Source: DATLGB01 sp963724135 (GTDB lineage: Bacteria > Actinomycetota > Thermoleophilia > Solirubrobacterales > Solirubrobacteraceae). From it: a stretch of 64,000 bases of DNA. The DNA is taken from positions 744,001-808,000 of the forward strand of contig CAVRTA010000006.1 of assembly GCA_963724135.1 (NCBI GenBank), in the 5' to 3' direction. Positions 36,929-44,797 of this stretch are shown here, one piece after another (within the stretch, counting starts at the first letter, position 1; each line of letters opens with the position of its first letter). The position numbers and the translations under genes are program-made. The notes beneath the pieces were generated by a model. It was not told where the DNA came from, searched no databases, and saw nothing but the letters and a program-made list of their open reading frames with translations.

Positions 36929-38191
36929 GTGGATCTGCAGCGCGCGCTCGCCGAGGTCGTCGGGGAGCGTCACGCGTTCTCCGATCCCGAGCTGACCGCG
37001 AGCTACGAGACCGACTGGACCGGGCGGTGGTCGGGGCGGGCGCGCGTGGTCGTGCGGCCGGGGTCGGTTGCGGAGGTGGCGGACGTCGTGCGCGCGTGCG
37101 CGGCCGAGGGCGCGGCGATCGTCCCCCAGGGCGGCAACACCGGGCTCGTCGGCGGCGCGGTGCCGCGCGACGCCGTGCTGCTCTCGCTGGCGCGCCTCAC
37201 CGACCTGGGGCCGCATGACGGCGCGCTGAACCAGATCACGGTCGGCGCGGGCACCACGCTCGCGGCGCTGCGGGACGCCGTACCCGACCCCGGGCTCGAC
37301 TTCGGCGCGCGCGACTCCGCGACGATCGGCGGGATCGTGGCCTGCGATGCCGGCGGCGCCCGCGCGCTGCGCCACGGGACCGCGCGCTCGCGCGTCGCCG
37401 GACTCGAGGCCGTCCTCGCCGACGGGTCGGTCGTGTCGTCGCTCGCCGGGCTGCTCAAGGACAACGCCGGCTACGACCTGGCGTCACTGCTCGTCGGCTC
37501 CGAGGGGACGCTGGGCGTGATCACGCGCGTGCGCTGGGCGACGGTCCCGCGCCTGGGGCACCGCGTGGCCGCGCTGATCGGTGTCGCCGACGGCACCGAG
37601 GCGGCGCAGGTGCTGGCCCGGCTGCGGTCCCCCGCGCTGGAGGCGTGCGACTTCTTCACCCGTGAGTGCGTCCCGGACCTGGCCGCGCCGCTGTACCTGA
37701 TCGCCGAGTTCGCGGCCGACCACGACCCGACGGAGGAGATGGCCGAGCGGCTCGGCGACCGCGAGGTCGCGATCGCCGACGACACCGCGTCGCGCGAGCG
37801 GCTGTGGGCGTTGCGCGAGGGCATCCCGGAGTACGTCCGGTCGCTGGGCGTGCCGGTCAAGCTCGACGTCGGCGTGCCGTTGGCGCGCCTGGCCGAGTTC
37901 CTCTCCGCCGTGCCCTCGGTGTGCGGCGGGTCAACGCCGTATCTGTTCGGTCATCTCGGTGACGGCAACATCCACGTCAACCTGGTCGGCGACGCACCCG
38001 ACGCCGACGCCGTGCTCGGGCTCGTGCTCGAACTGGGCGGCACCATCTCCGCCGAGCACGGCATCGGGGTCGCCAAGGCGGCCTGGCTCGAGCGCGGGGT
38101 CGGCGCCGAGGCCCACGCCGCGATGCGCGCGATCAAGCGCGCGCTCGACCCGGACGGCATCCTCAACCCCGGGGTGGTGCTGCGCAGCTGA
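36929..38191 (+). CDS. FAD-binding D-2-hydroxyglutarate/D-lactate dehydrogenase-type oxidoreductase
   Basis: VAO/PCMH-fold flavoprotein with FAD-oxidase C-terminal domain, 420 residues from GTG 36929 (SD TAAGGA). FAD blocks: PQGGNTGLVGGAVPRDAVLL and LKDNAGYDLASLLVGSEGTL; C-terminal metal/substrate region GHLGDGNIHVNLVGD and AEHGIGVAKAAWLERGVG. Members oxidise D-2-hydroxyacids. Being 20 nt from, and divergent with, a hydroxyacid-oxoacid transhydrogenase favours D-2-hydroxyglutarate as substrate; glycolate or D-lactate are not excluded. Confidence 0.87.
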   Translation: MDLQRALAEVVGERHAFSDPELTASYETDWTGRWSGRARVVVRPGSVAEVADVVRACAAEGAAIVPQGGNTGLVGGAVPRDAVLLSLARLTDLGPHDGALNQITVGAGTTLAALRDAVPDPGLDFGARDSATIGGIVACDAGGARALRHGTARSRVAGLEAVLADGSVVSSLAGLLKDNAGYDLASLLVGSEGTLGVITRVRWATVPRLGHRVAALIGVADGTEAAQVLARLRSPALEACDFFTRECVPDLAAPLYLIAEFAADHDPTEEMAERLGDREVAIADDTASRERLWALREGIPEYVRSLGVPVKLDVGVPLARLAEFLSAVPSVCGGSTPYLFGHLGDGNIHVNLVGDAPDADAVLGLVLELGGTISAEHGIGVAKAAWLERGVGAEAHAAMRAIKRALDPDGILNPGVVLRS

Positions 38192-39023
38192 CGCGCTTCG
38201 CCTGCTCGGGGTCGAGCGCGTTGAGGATCATCCGCATGACGTTCGCGTCGAACGCGACGGCGGCGTGCTCCGCCTGGTCGCGCGGGCAGACGTCCTGGAG
38301 CACGATGTTGGTCCCGCCGTCGCGCATGATGCCGCTCGCCGGCGGCCGGACGAGCTCGTCGTTGCGGGTGACGATGTTCGTGTGCTCGATACCGGGGATC
38401 GCCTCGCCGTCGGCGTTGAGGTCGTCGAGGTAGTCAGAACCGCGGATCGCCTGCGGGCAGAAGCCGCAGAAGCTCGCGAAGGCGTTCATGAAGAAGGCCG
38501 AGCGCGGCCCGCCGAGATCACGCAGCGTCGCCGCCTGGGCGACGTTCGTACCGCGCCACAGCGGTGTCAGCGCGACGTAGCGCTTGACGTGCACGGCGCC
38601 GCCGAGGCGCTCGAGGTACCAGCGCGGCGTGACGGTGCCCTCGGAGTGCCCGACGAGATCGACCCGCTCGGCGCCGGTCGCCTTCAGGACGCGGTCGACG
38701 AACGCGCCGATCTCAGGCGCGGAGCGCTCCGCGGGGAGCGTGCCGCCCGGCCGGTACGGCCACGCGCGCGTGCGCGGGTCCATCCCGTAGGAGACCGCGA
38801 AGACGCAGTGGCCGGCCGTCTTCAGCCGCGGCCCGATGTAGCGCCAGTTGTCCTGCGCCCGCGCGCCGAGGCCGTGCAGCAGCACGACCGGTCGCGGGTG
38901 CGCCGCGCTCGGCACGCAGCCGAAGTCGTTGCCCCACGGCACGGCCGGCACCGCGCTCTCCGCCCACGCCGTCGCCGGCAGCGCGCACGCCAGCACCACC
39001 ATCGCCCCCACGAGCCTCCGCAT
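38163..39023 (-). CDS. Secreted triacylglycerol lipase/esterase (class 2 lipase type)
   Basis: 286 residues with signal peptide MRRLVGAMVVLACALPATAWA. Hydrolase motifs: PVVLLHGLGARAQDNWRYIG, nucleophile GHSEGTVTPRWYLERLGG, and a C-terminal His region DQAEHAAVAFDANVMRMILN. Four Cys (CVPSA, CGFCPQ, VCPRD) could form disulfides. It resembles the EstA/lipase class 2 group. The 3' end overlaps the FAD oxidase by 29 nt, tail to tail. Confidence 0.85.
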   Translation of the reverse strand: MRRLVGAMVVLACALPATAWAESAVPAVPWGNDFGCVPSAAHPRPVVLLHGLGARAQDNWRYIGPRLKTAGHCVFAVSYGMDPRTRAWPYRPGGTLPAERSAPEIGAFVDRVLKATGAERVDLVGHSEGTVTPRWYLERLGGAVHVKRYVALTPLWRGTNVAQAATLRDLGGPRSAFFMNAFASFCGFCPQAIRGSDYLDDLNADGEAIPGIEHTNIVTRNDELVRPPASGIMRDGGTNIVLQDVCPRDQAEHAAVAFDANVMRMILNALDPEQAKRVSCAAPPRG

Positions 39024-39048
39024 CGACGCGGAGGCTACCGGGGCAGGC

Positions 39049-39468
39049 TCAGTCCGCGAGCCGCTCGAGCGCGCCGCGGATGCCGTCCGGGATCGGCTGC
39101 GGCCGGCGGCTCTCGCGGTCGACGAAGACGTGCACGAACCACCCCTCGGCGGCCGGCTCGTCGGAGCCCGCCCCGAACAGGCCGATCTCGTATCGCACCG
39201 AGGACGTCCCGAGCTTCGAGACGCGCAGGCCAGCCCGCACCGTCTCCGGGAAGGTCAGCGACGCCGCGTAGGAGCAGTGCGACTCGACGCACAGCCCGAT
39301 CACGTCGCCGCGGTGGATGTCGAGCCCACCCTGAGTGATCAGGTACGCGTTGATGACGGTGTCGAAGTACGAGTAGTACTCGACGTTGTTGACGTGCCCG
39401 TACACGTCGTTGTCCTTCCAGCGCGTGGGGATGTCGAGCAGGTGCGGGTAGTCGCCGGGCGCTGCCAT
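39049..39468 (-). CDS. Acyl-CoA thioesterase (hotdog fold, 4HBT-like)
   Basis: 139 residues, MAAPGDYPHLLDIPTRWKDN, with the thioesterase signature DVYGHVNNVEYYSYFDTVIN; the Asp and HVNN are the usual active-site block of the 4-hydroxybenzoyl-CoA thioesterase type. CVESHCSYAASLTFPETVRA and a conserved C-terminal strand follow. It is 16 nt downstream of the acyl-CoA ligase, so the two may control the same CoA ester pool. Confidence 0.9.
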   Translation of the reverse strand: MAAPGDYPHLLDIPTRWKDNDVYGHVNNVEYYSYFDTVINAYLITQGGLDIHRGDVIGLCVESHCSYAASLTFPETVRAGLRVSKLGTSSVRYEIGLFGAGSDEPAAEGWFVHVFVDRESRRPQPIPDGIRGALERLAD

Positions 39469-39484
39469 GGAGCGGCGGCGCAGG

Positions 39485-40921
39485 CTACATCGGGACCAGC
39501 TCCCGGCGCAGCAGCTTGCCGGCCGGATTGCGCGGGAGCGTCTCGGTCAGGTGCACGGCGCTGAGGCGCTTGTAGGGCGCGACGCGTTCGGAGAACCACT
39601 GCGACAGCTCGCCCGTATCGAGGTCTCCGCCCGGCACGACCATCGCGACGACCGCCTCCCCGCGCCTCTCGTCGGGCACGCCGCAGACGGCGGCGTCGAG
39701 GACGGCGGGGTGCTCGAGCAGCACCGATTCGAGCTCCGCCGGCGAGACCTGGTAGCCGTTGACCTTGATCAGCTCCTTCGCTCGGCCCACGATGCGAAGG
39801 GCGCCGTCGGGCTCGAGTTCGGCGAGGTCGCCGGTCCGCAGCCACCCGTCGGTGTCGAGGATCTCGCTCGTGCGCTCCGGCTCGCCCAGATACCCGGTCA
39901 TGACCTGCGGTCCCCGCACGTGCAGCTCTCCGTCGGCGATCCGCACCTCGGTATCGGGTGCAGGCCGGCCGACCGTCCCCGGCCGCGTGCCCCCCGCGCG
40001 ATCCAGGCCGGCGATCACGGCACAGGTCTCGGTCATGCCATACCCCTGCCCGATGGTCACGTGCGGCAGGCGGCGCTGGAAGGCGCGCTGCACGGCCGGA
40101 GCGAGCGGCGCGCCACCCGCCGCGACGACCGCCAGCGAGGACAGGTCGAAGCGGTCGACGCGCGGATCGTGTGCGAGGGCGCCGATCAGCGGCGGCGGAA
40201 CCGCGGTCACCGTGACCCGATGGCGCTCGATCAGCGCCAGGAACGCCTCCAGGTCGAAGCGCGGGAGGGTGACGACCGTGGCGCCGGCGCCCAGCGGCGC
40301 CAGGAGGTTCGCCACCGATCCCATGACGTGAGCGAACGGCGCCGCCGCCAGGATCACGTCGTCGGAGGTCAGGCCCATGAGCGCGCGCAGCTGCCCCGAC
40401 GCGGCGAGCAGGTTGCCGTGCGTCAGGACGACCGCCTTGGGCGGGCCCGTCGTGCCGCTGGAGAACGGCAGCAGCGCCGGCGCGTCGCGATCCCCTGCCA
40501 ACCGCTCGAGCGGTGGCTGCGCGAGGAGCTCGGGCGTCATGGGGATGACCTCGGCGTCGCAGGCGACCAGCGCGGATCGAGCGACGTCGGCGAACGCGGG
40601 GGCGGTCAGCACGAGCCGCGCGCCGGCTGTCGCGACCGCCGCGGCGACCTCTCGCGGCGTGGCCAACGGGCCGATCGGGCTGACGGCAGCGCCGGTGGCC
40701 ATCGTCCCGAACGCGACGCCGGCCCAGGCCGGCACGTTGGGCGCCCACAGCGCCACCACGTCGCCGGGCCCGACGCCGCGGCTGTGCAGGGTCGCGGCGA
40801 CCGAGCGGATGCGGATCGCCAGCTCCGGATATGCGATCTCCCGGCCGTCGCCACCGTCGATCAGCGCCGGGCGGGGCTGGGTCTCCTCCGCCGTCGCGAG
40901 TACCAGTTCGTGCACCGTCAT
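39485..40921 (-). CDS. AMP-dependent acyl-CoA synthetase (4-coumarate-CoA ligase-like)
   Basis: Adenylate-forming ligase, 478 residues. The start is ATG 40921 (MTVHELVLATAEETQPRPAL) with GGGAG upstream; a longer frame reaches into the operator. ATP loop LPFSSGTTGPPKAVVLTHGN, A4/A5 IGQGYGMTETCAVIAGLD, A7 TGDLAELEPDGALRIVGR, A8 KELIKVNGYQVSPAELE and catalytic Lys near the C-terminus PRNPAGKLLRREL. Carboxylate substrate unknown. The divergent TetR and its operators almost certainly control it. Confidence 0.92.
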   Translation of the reverse strand: MTVHELVLATAEETQPRPALIDGGDGREIAYPELAIRIRSVAATLHSRGVGPGDVVALWAPNVPAWAGVAFGTMATGAAVSPIGPLATPREVAAAVATAGARLVLTAPAFADVARSALVACDAEVIPMTPELLAQPPLERLAGDRDAPALLPFSSGTTGPPKAVVLTHGNLLAASGQLRALMGLTSDDVILAAAPFAHVMGSVANLLAPLGAGATVVTLPRFDLEAFLALIERHRVTVTAVPPPLIGALAHDPRVDRFDLSSLAVVAAGGAPLAPAVQRAFQRRLPHVTIGQGYGMTETCAVIAGLDRAGGTRPGTVGRPAPDTEVRIADGELHVRGPQVMTGYLGEPERTSEILDTDGWLRTGDLAELEPDGALRIVGRAKELIKVNGYQVSPAELESVLLEHPAVLDAAVCGVPDERRGEAVVAMVVPGGDLDTGELSQWFSERVAPYKRLSAVHLTETLPRNPAGKLLRRELVPM

Positions 40922-40941
40922 TGCGAGCTCCCTGCGAATAG

Positions 40942-40987
40942 ACTTGACACGTGTCAAGTTACCGCAGGAGCTTTACACGTGTCAAGT
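40942..40987. promoter_or_regulatory. Two palindromic operators between acyl-CoA ligase and TetR
   Basis: ACTTGACACGTGTCAAGT (40942-40959) is a perfect 18-bp palindrome. A second site, CTTTACACGTGTCAAG (40971-40986), matches 7 of 8 half-site bases and overlaps the tetR GTG (40979-40981). Centres are about 28 bp apart, near three helical turns. Both genes should be repressed by the TetR protein. Confidence 0.85.
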
Positions 40988-41539
40988 AGCCGAGAGAGGG
41001 TCCTCGACTCCGCGTGGGAGCTGGTGCGCCGGGATGGCGCGGAGGCCCTGACGATGGTCGACGTGGCGCGCGACGCCGGCGTGTCGCGGCAGATGGTCTA
41101 CGTCCACTTCTCCAACCGCGCCGGCCTCTTCACCGCGATGGCGCGTCACCACGACGAACGCTCGGGCTTTCTGCGCGCCCTGGACGAGACCGCCCGGCTC
41201 GAGCCCCGTCCCGCGCTCGAGGCGTTCCTGCGCGCCTGGCTCGCCTACGTCCCCGAGATCCTCCCGGTCGCCCGCGCTCTGTACGCGGCGGCTTTGACCG
41301 GCGCGGAGGGCGGCGCCGCCTGGCACGACCGGATGGACGCGCTTCGCGATGGGCTACGCGGGCGGCTGCGCAAGGTCGACCTCGCCGAGGGATGGGAGCT
41401 CGACGCGGCAACGGACTGGCTGTACGCGAGCGTGCACACGTCCGTCTGGGACCACCTGGTCGTCGAGCGCGGCTGGGACCCCCGCCACTTCACCGAGCTG
41501 ACGATCCGAGCGGTGCTCGACGAGCTCGTGGCATCGTGA
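40979..41539 (+). CDS. TetR/AcrR-family transcriptional regulator
   Basis: 186 residues from GTG 40979, 8 nt after CAGGAG. The helix-turn-helix is TMVDVARDAGVSRQMVYVHF followed by SNRAGLFTAMARHHDERSGF. The ligand domain (LEAFLRAWLAYVPEILPVAR) is generic. It probably represses itself and the divergent acyl-CoA ligase through the ACACGTGT palindromes and responds to an acyl-CoA or aromatic acid; that last point is inference. Confidence 0.93.
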   Translation: MSSSRERVLDSAWELVRRDGAEALTMVDVARDAGVSRQMVYVHFSNRAGLFTAMARHHDERSGFLRALDETARLEPRPALEAFLRAWLAYVPEILPVARALYAAALTGAEGGAAWHDRMDALRDGLRGRLRKVDLAEGWELDAATDWLYASVHTSVWDHLVVERGWDPRHFTELTIRAVLDELVAS

Positions 41540-41580
41540 GGGCGCTGGTGATCGACCTCCGCTCCCCGTAACCTGCCCGG

Positions 41581-43557
41581 ATCCGTCAACTCGCCGCCGC
41601 CCAGGACCGCCAGCGCAGCCCGTTCCCCCCGATCGCGGACTACGCCTTCCTGTCGGACTGCGAGACGTGCGCGCTGGTCGCGCCGAGCGGCAACGTCGAG
41701 TGGATGTGCCTGCCGCGGATGGATTCGCCGAGTGTCTTCGGCGCGATCCTCGACCGTGACGCGGGCCTGTTCCGCATCGGCCCGGCCGACGTGCGCGTCC
41801 CCGCCGCGCAGCGTTATCTGCCCGGCACGATGGTGCTGGAGACGAGCTGGGACTCGCCCGGCGGGTGGGTGATCGTGCGCGACTGCCTGCTGATCGGACC
41901 CTGGCATCACGAGCGCGACCGCTCGGGGACCCACCGGCGCACACCCACCGACTACGACGCCGACCACGTCCTGCTGCGGATGGCGCGCTGCGTCAACGGC
42001 GAGGTGCAGATCACGCTCGACTGCGAGCCGGCGTTCGACTACGGGCGCGTGCGCGGGCGCTGGGAGTACGCGGCCGAGGGCTACCACGAGGCCAAGATCG
42101 CCCACGAGGACATCGACCTGCGCCTCGTCACCAACCTCAACCTCGGGCTCGAGGGCCCGCGGGCCACCGCACGCCACATGATGAAGGAGGGCGAGACGCT
42201 GTTCTGCGCGCTGGCCTGGAGCGAGCACGACGCGCCGCGCGACTACGACGAGGCCTACGACCGCCTGACCTGGACGGCGCATCACTGGCAGCACTGGCTC
42301 GCGCGCGGGCAGTTCCCCGACCACCCGTGGCGCACCTACCTGCAGCGCTCCGCACTGACGCTCAAAGGACTGACGTACGCGCCCACCGGGGCGATCATCG
42401 CCGCCGCGACGACCTCGCTGCCCGAGACGCCGCAGGGCGAGCGCAACTGGGACTACCGCTACACGTGGATGCGCGACGCGACCTTCGCGCTGTGGGGCAT
42501 GTACACGCTCGGCTTCGACTGGGAGGCCAACGACTTCTTCTATTTCGTCGCCGACTGCGCCGAGCAGGCGAAGGGCCGGCTGCAGATCATGTACGGGATC
42601 GACGGGCGCGCCGAGCTGACCGAGACGACGCTCGACCACCTCTCCGGCTACGAGAACGCGCGCCCGGTGCGCGTCGGCAACGCCGCCTACAACCAGGACC
42701 AGCACGACGTCTGGGGCGCCGTGCTGGACTCGATCTACCTGCACACCAAGTCACGCGATTCGCTGCCGGAGCGGCTGTGGCCACTCCTCAAGCACCAGGT
42801 CGAGACCGCGCTGGAGAACTGGCGCGACCCCGACCGCGGCATCTGGGAGGTGCGCGGCGACCCCAAGCACTTCACGTCGTCGAAGCTGATGTGCTGGGTC
42901 GCGCTGGACCGCGGCGCCCGGCTCGCGGAACTGCGCGAGGAGTGGGAGGTCGCCGCCGAATGGCAGAAGGCGGCCGACGAGATCCACAACGACATCTGCG
43001 AGAACGCGCTCGACGAGCGGGGCGTCTTCACCCAGCACTACGACACCAAGGCGCTCGACGCCTCCGTGCTGCTGATCCCGCTGGTGCGCTTCCTGCCGCC
43101 GACGGACGAGCGCGTGCGGGCGACCGTGCTCGCGATCGCCGACGAGCTGACCGAGGACGGGATGGTCGTGCGCTACCGCGTCGACGAGACCGACGACGGG
43201 CTGCACGGCGAGGAGGGCACGTTCACGATCTGCTCCTTCTGGCTCGTCTCGGCGCTGTGCGAGATCGGCGAGGTCGTGCGGGCGCGCGAACTGTGCGAGC
43301 GGCTGCTCTCCTACTCGTCCGCGCTCGGCCTCTACGCCGAGGAGATCGACCCGCGGTCGGGCCGCCACCTCGGGAACTTCCCCCAGGCGTTCACGCATCT
43401 GGCGCTGATCAATGCTGTGATGCACGTGATCCACGCCGACGAAGCGCTGGAAGGCGCGCAACCACTGTCATTCGGCCGCGGACTCGCGCGCGCACGGTCA
43501 TACGGCCCGGGCGCCCAAGGAGTCCAGGCACACAACGCGAACGAACGAGGATCATGA
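41581..43557 (+). CDS. Glycoside hydrolase family 15 protein (glucoamylase/trehalase type), start codon missing
   Basis: (alpha/alpha)6-barrel enzyme, about 658 residues. Family sequence begins well before the first ATG (41704): FPPIADYAFLSDCETCALVA then PSGNVEWMCLPRMDSPSVFG. The frame is open back to a TAA at 41569 but has no ATG, GTG or TTG; ATC at 41581 would be MRQLAAAQ if read ATG, so a base error or rare start is likely. Catalytic blocks: NWDYRYTWMRDATFALWGMY and the second Glu in VRYRVDETDDGLHGEEGTFT-CSFW. Substrate could be trehalose, maltose or dextrin. Confidence 0.87.
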   Translation: MRQLAAAQDRQRSPFPPIADYAFLSDCETCALVAPSGNVEWMCLPRMDSPSVFGAILDRDAGLFRIGPADVRVPAAQRYLPGTMVLETSWDSPGGWVIVRDCLLIGPWHHERDRSGTHRRTPTDYDADHVLLRMARCVNGEVQITLDCEPAFDYGRVRGRWEYAAEGYHEAKIAHEDIDLRLVTNLNLGLEGPRATARHMMKEGETLFCALAWSEHDAPRDYDEAYDRLTWTAHHWQHWLARGQFPDHPWRTYLQRSALTLKGLTYAPTGAIIAAATTSLPETPQGERNWDYRYTWMRDATFALWGMYTLGFDWEANDFFYFVADCAEQAKGRLQIMYGIDGRAELTETTLDHLSGYENARPVRVGNAAYNQDQHDVWGAVLDSIYLHTKSRDSLPERLWPLLKHQVETALENWRDPDRGIWEVRGDPKHFTSSKLMCWVALDRGARLAELREEWEVAAEWQKAADEIHNDICENALDERGVFTQHYDTKALDASVLLIPLVRFLPPTDERVRATVLAIADELTEDGMVVRYRVDETDDGLHGEEGTFTICSFWLVSALCEIGEVVRARELCERLLSYSSALGLYAEEIDPRSGRHLGNFPQAFTHLALINAVMHVIHADEALEGAQPLSFGRGLARARSYGPGAQGVQAHNANERGS

Positions 43558-44740
43558 GCGATATCCCGGCAGGCTGGAAGCCCGACCCACGCGGGCGGCA
43601 CGAGTACCGCTACTGGGACGGAACGCAGTGGACCGACCACGTCTCCGACAAGGGCGAGGTGTCCCAGGACCCCGTCGCGGACACGGCGATTCCGGAGGAC
43701 GTCGAGAAGAGCGGCGTCTTCGCGCCGTCGTCGATCCAGCAGGCGCCTCCGACCGGCGAGTCCACGCCGCCGCCGAGCGCGGCGTCCGAGCCGCCCGCGG
43801 TCGCGGCCGAGCCGCCGCGTCCGAGCCGGCCGCGGCGGAGCCCGCCGCACCCCGGCCGGCGGAGCCCACGCCGGAGGAGGTCGCAACCGAGCCCGCACCG
43901 TCGGCGGCCTCGGCAGGCCCGCCGACGACGAGCGCGGCGCCCCCGGGCGGCACCGCCCCGGCGACGCCCGAACCCACGGCCACGGCTCCCGCCACCGCCC
44001 AGACGGGGGCCAAGCAGGCGGCGCAGGAGGTACTGCGCGGCAAGTCGCCCGAGCTGGCGACGATCCTGTCGGCGGTCGTCCCGGGGTCGGGCCACTTCTA
44101 CATGGGCACCGACAAGGTGCCGCTGGCAGCGGGCCTCGTGGCCGCGACGGTCGCCGCCCTGGTCCTGTCGTGGATGAACTTCATGCTGTTCATCGTCGGG
44201 TTCGTGATCTGGGCCGGCGCCGCGGCGTTCGCGCTCAACGACCTGCGCGGCGGGGTGCGCAGCATCGAGAACACGACGCTGCCCAAGAACGTGGTCGCGG
44301 TCCTGCTGATCGGCGCGGGCGCGCTGCTGGTGATCTCGCTGTTCCTGCCCTACTACCGCCTCAAGGCCGAGGCGGGCGGGTTCGGCTCGATCAGCGGCAC
44401 GGCCAGCGGCTTCGACTCGTTCGAGATCATCGACATCGTCCTGCTCGTGGTCGGTGGCGCGTCGATCCTCGCGGGCGCGGCCGCGCTCGGGCTCGGGCCG
44501 CTGTCCTCGGGCGAGCTCCCGCGCTGGCTGCCGACCGCGGTCGCCGTCGGCGGCGCCGTCGCGGCCGTGCTGATCCTGTTCCGGATGTTCGTGGACCCGG
44601 CTCCGGGGCTCCCGAGCGGGGTCGATGCCGACATCGACATCGGCCGCGGCTACGGGATCTGGTTCGGGTTCTGGGCGTCGCTGGTGCTGGTCATCGCGAA
44701 CGCAGGGGTCCTGCGATCGCTGGCGGACAAGCGGAGCTGA
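43554..44740 (+). CDS. DUF2510 membrane protein, one frame break in a Pro/Ala linker
   Basis: Starts at ATG 43554 inside the GH15 stop. The DUF2510 module is at residues 1-35 (IPAGWKPDPRGRHEYRYWDG, TQWTDHVSDKG). A long Pro/Ala/Glu linker follows; near 43820 the frame needs one base added or two removed to continue ASEPAAAEPAAPRPAEPTPE. Then LATILSAVVPGSGHFYMGTD and about six membrane segments. The role is unknown; DUF2510 is an actinobacterial envelope-associated module. Confidence 0.82.
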
Positions 44741-44748
44741 GCTTCGGG

Positions 44749-44780
44749 CGAACGGGTCCTGCCCCGGCAGGACCCGTTCG
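44749..44780. terminator. Perfect 15-bp hairpin after the DUF2510 gene
   Basis: CGAACGGGTCCTGCC (44749-44763) pairs exactly with GGCAGGACCCGTTCG (44766-44780) around CC. It begins 8 nt after the DUF2510 stop and ends 17 nt before the radical SAM start; terminator function is likely despite the lack of a T-run. Confidence 0.75.
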
Positions 44781-44797
44781 GCTCTAGCATCGCGGCC

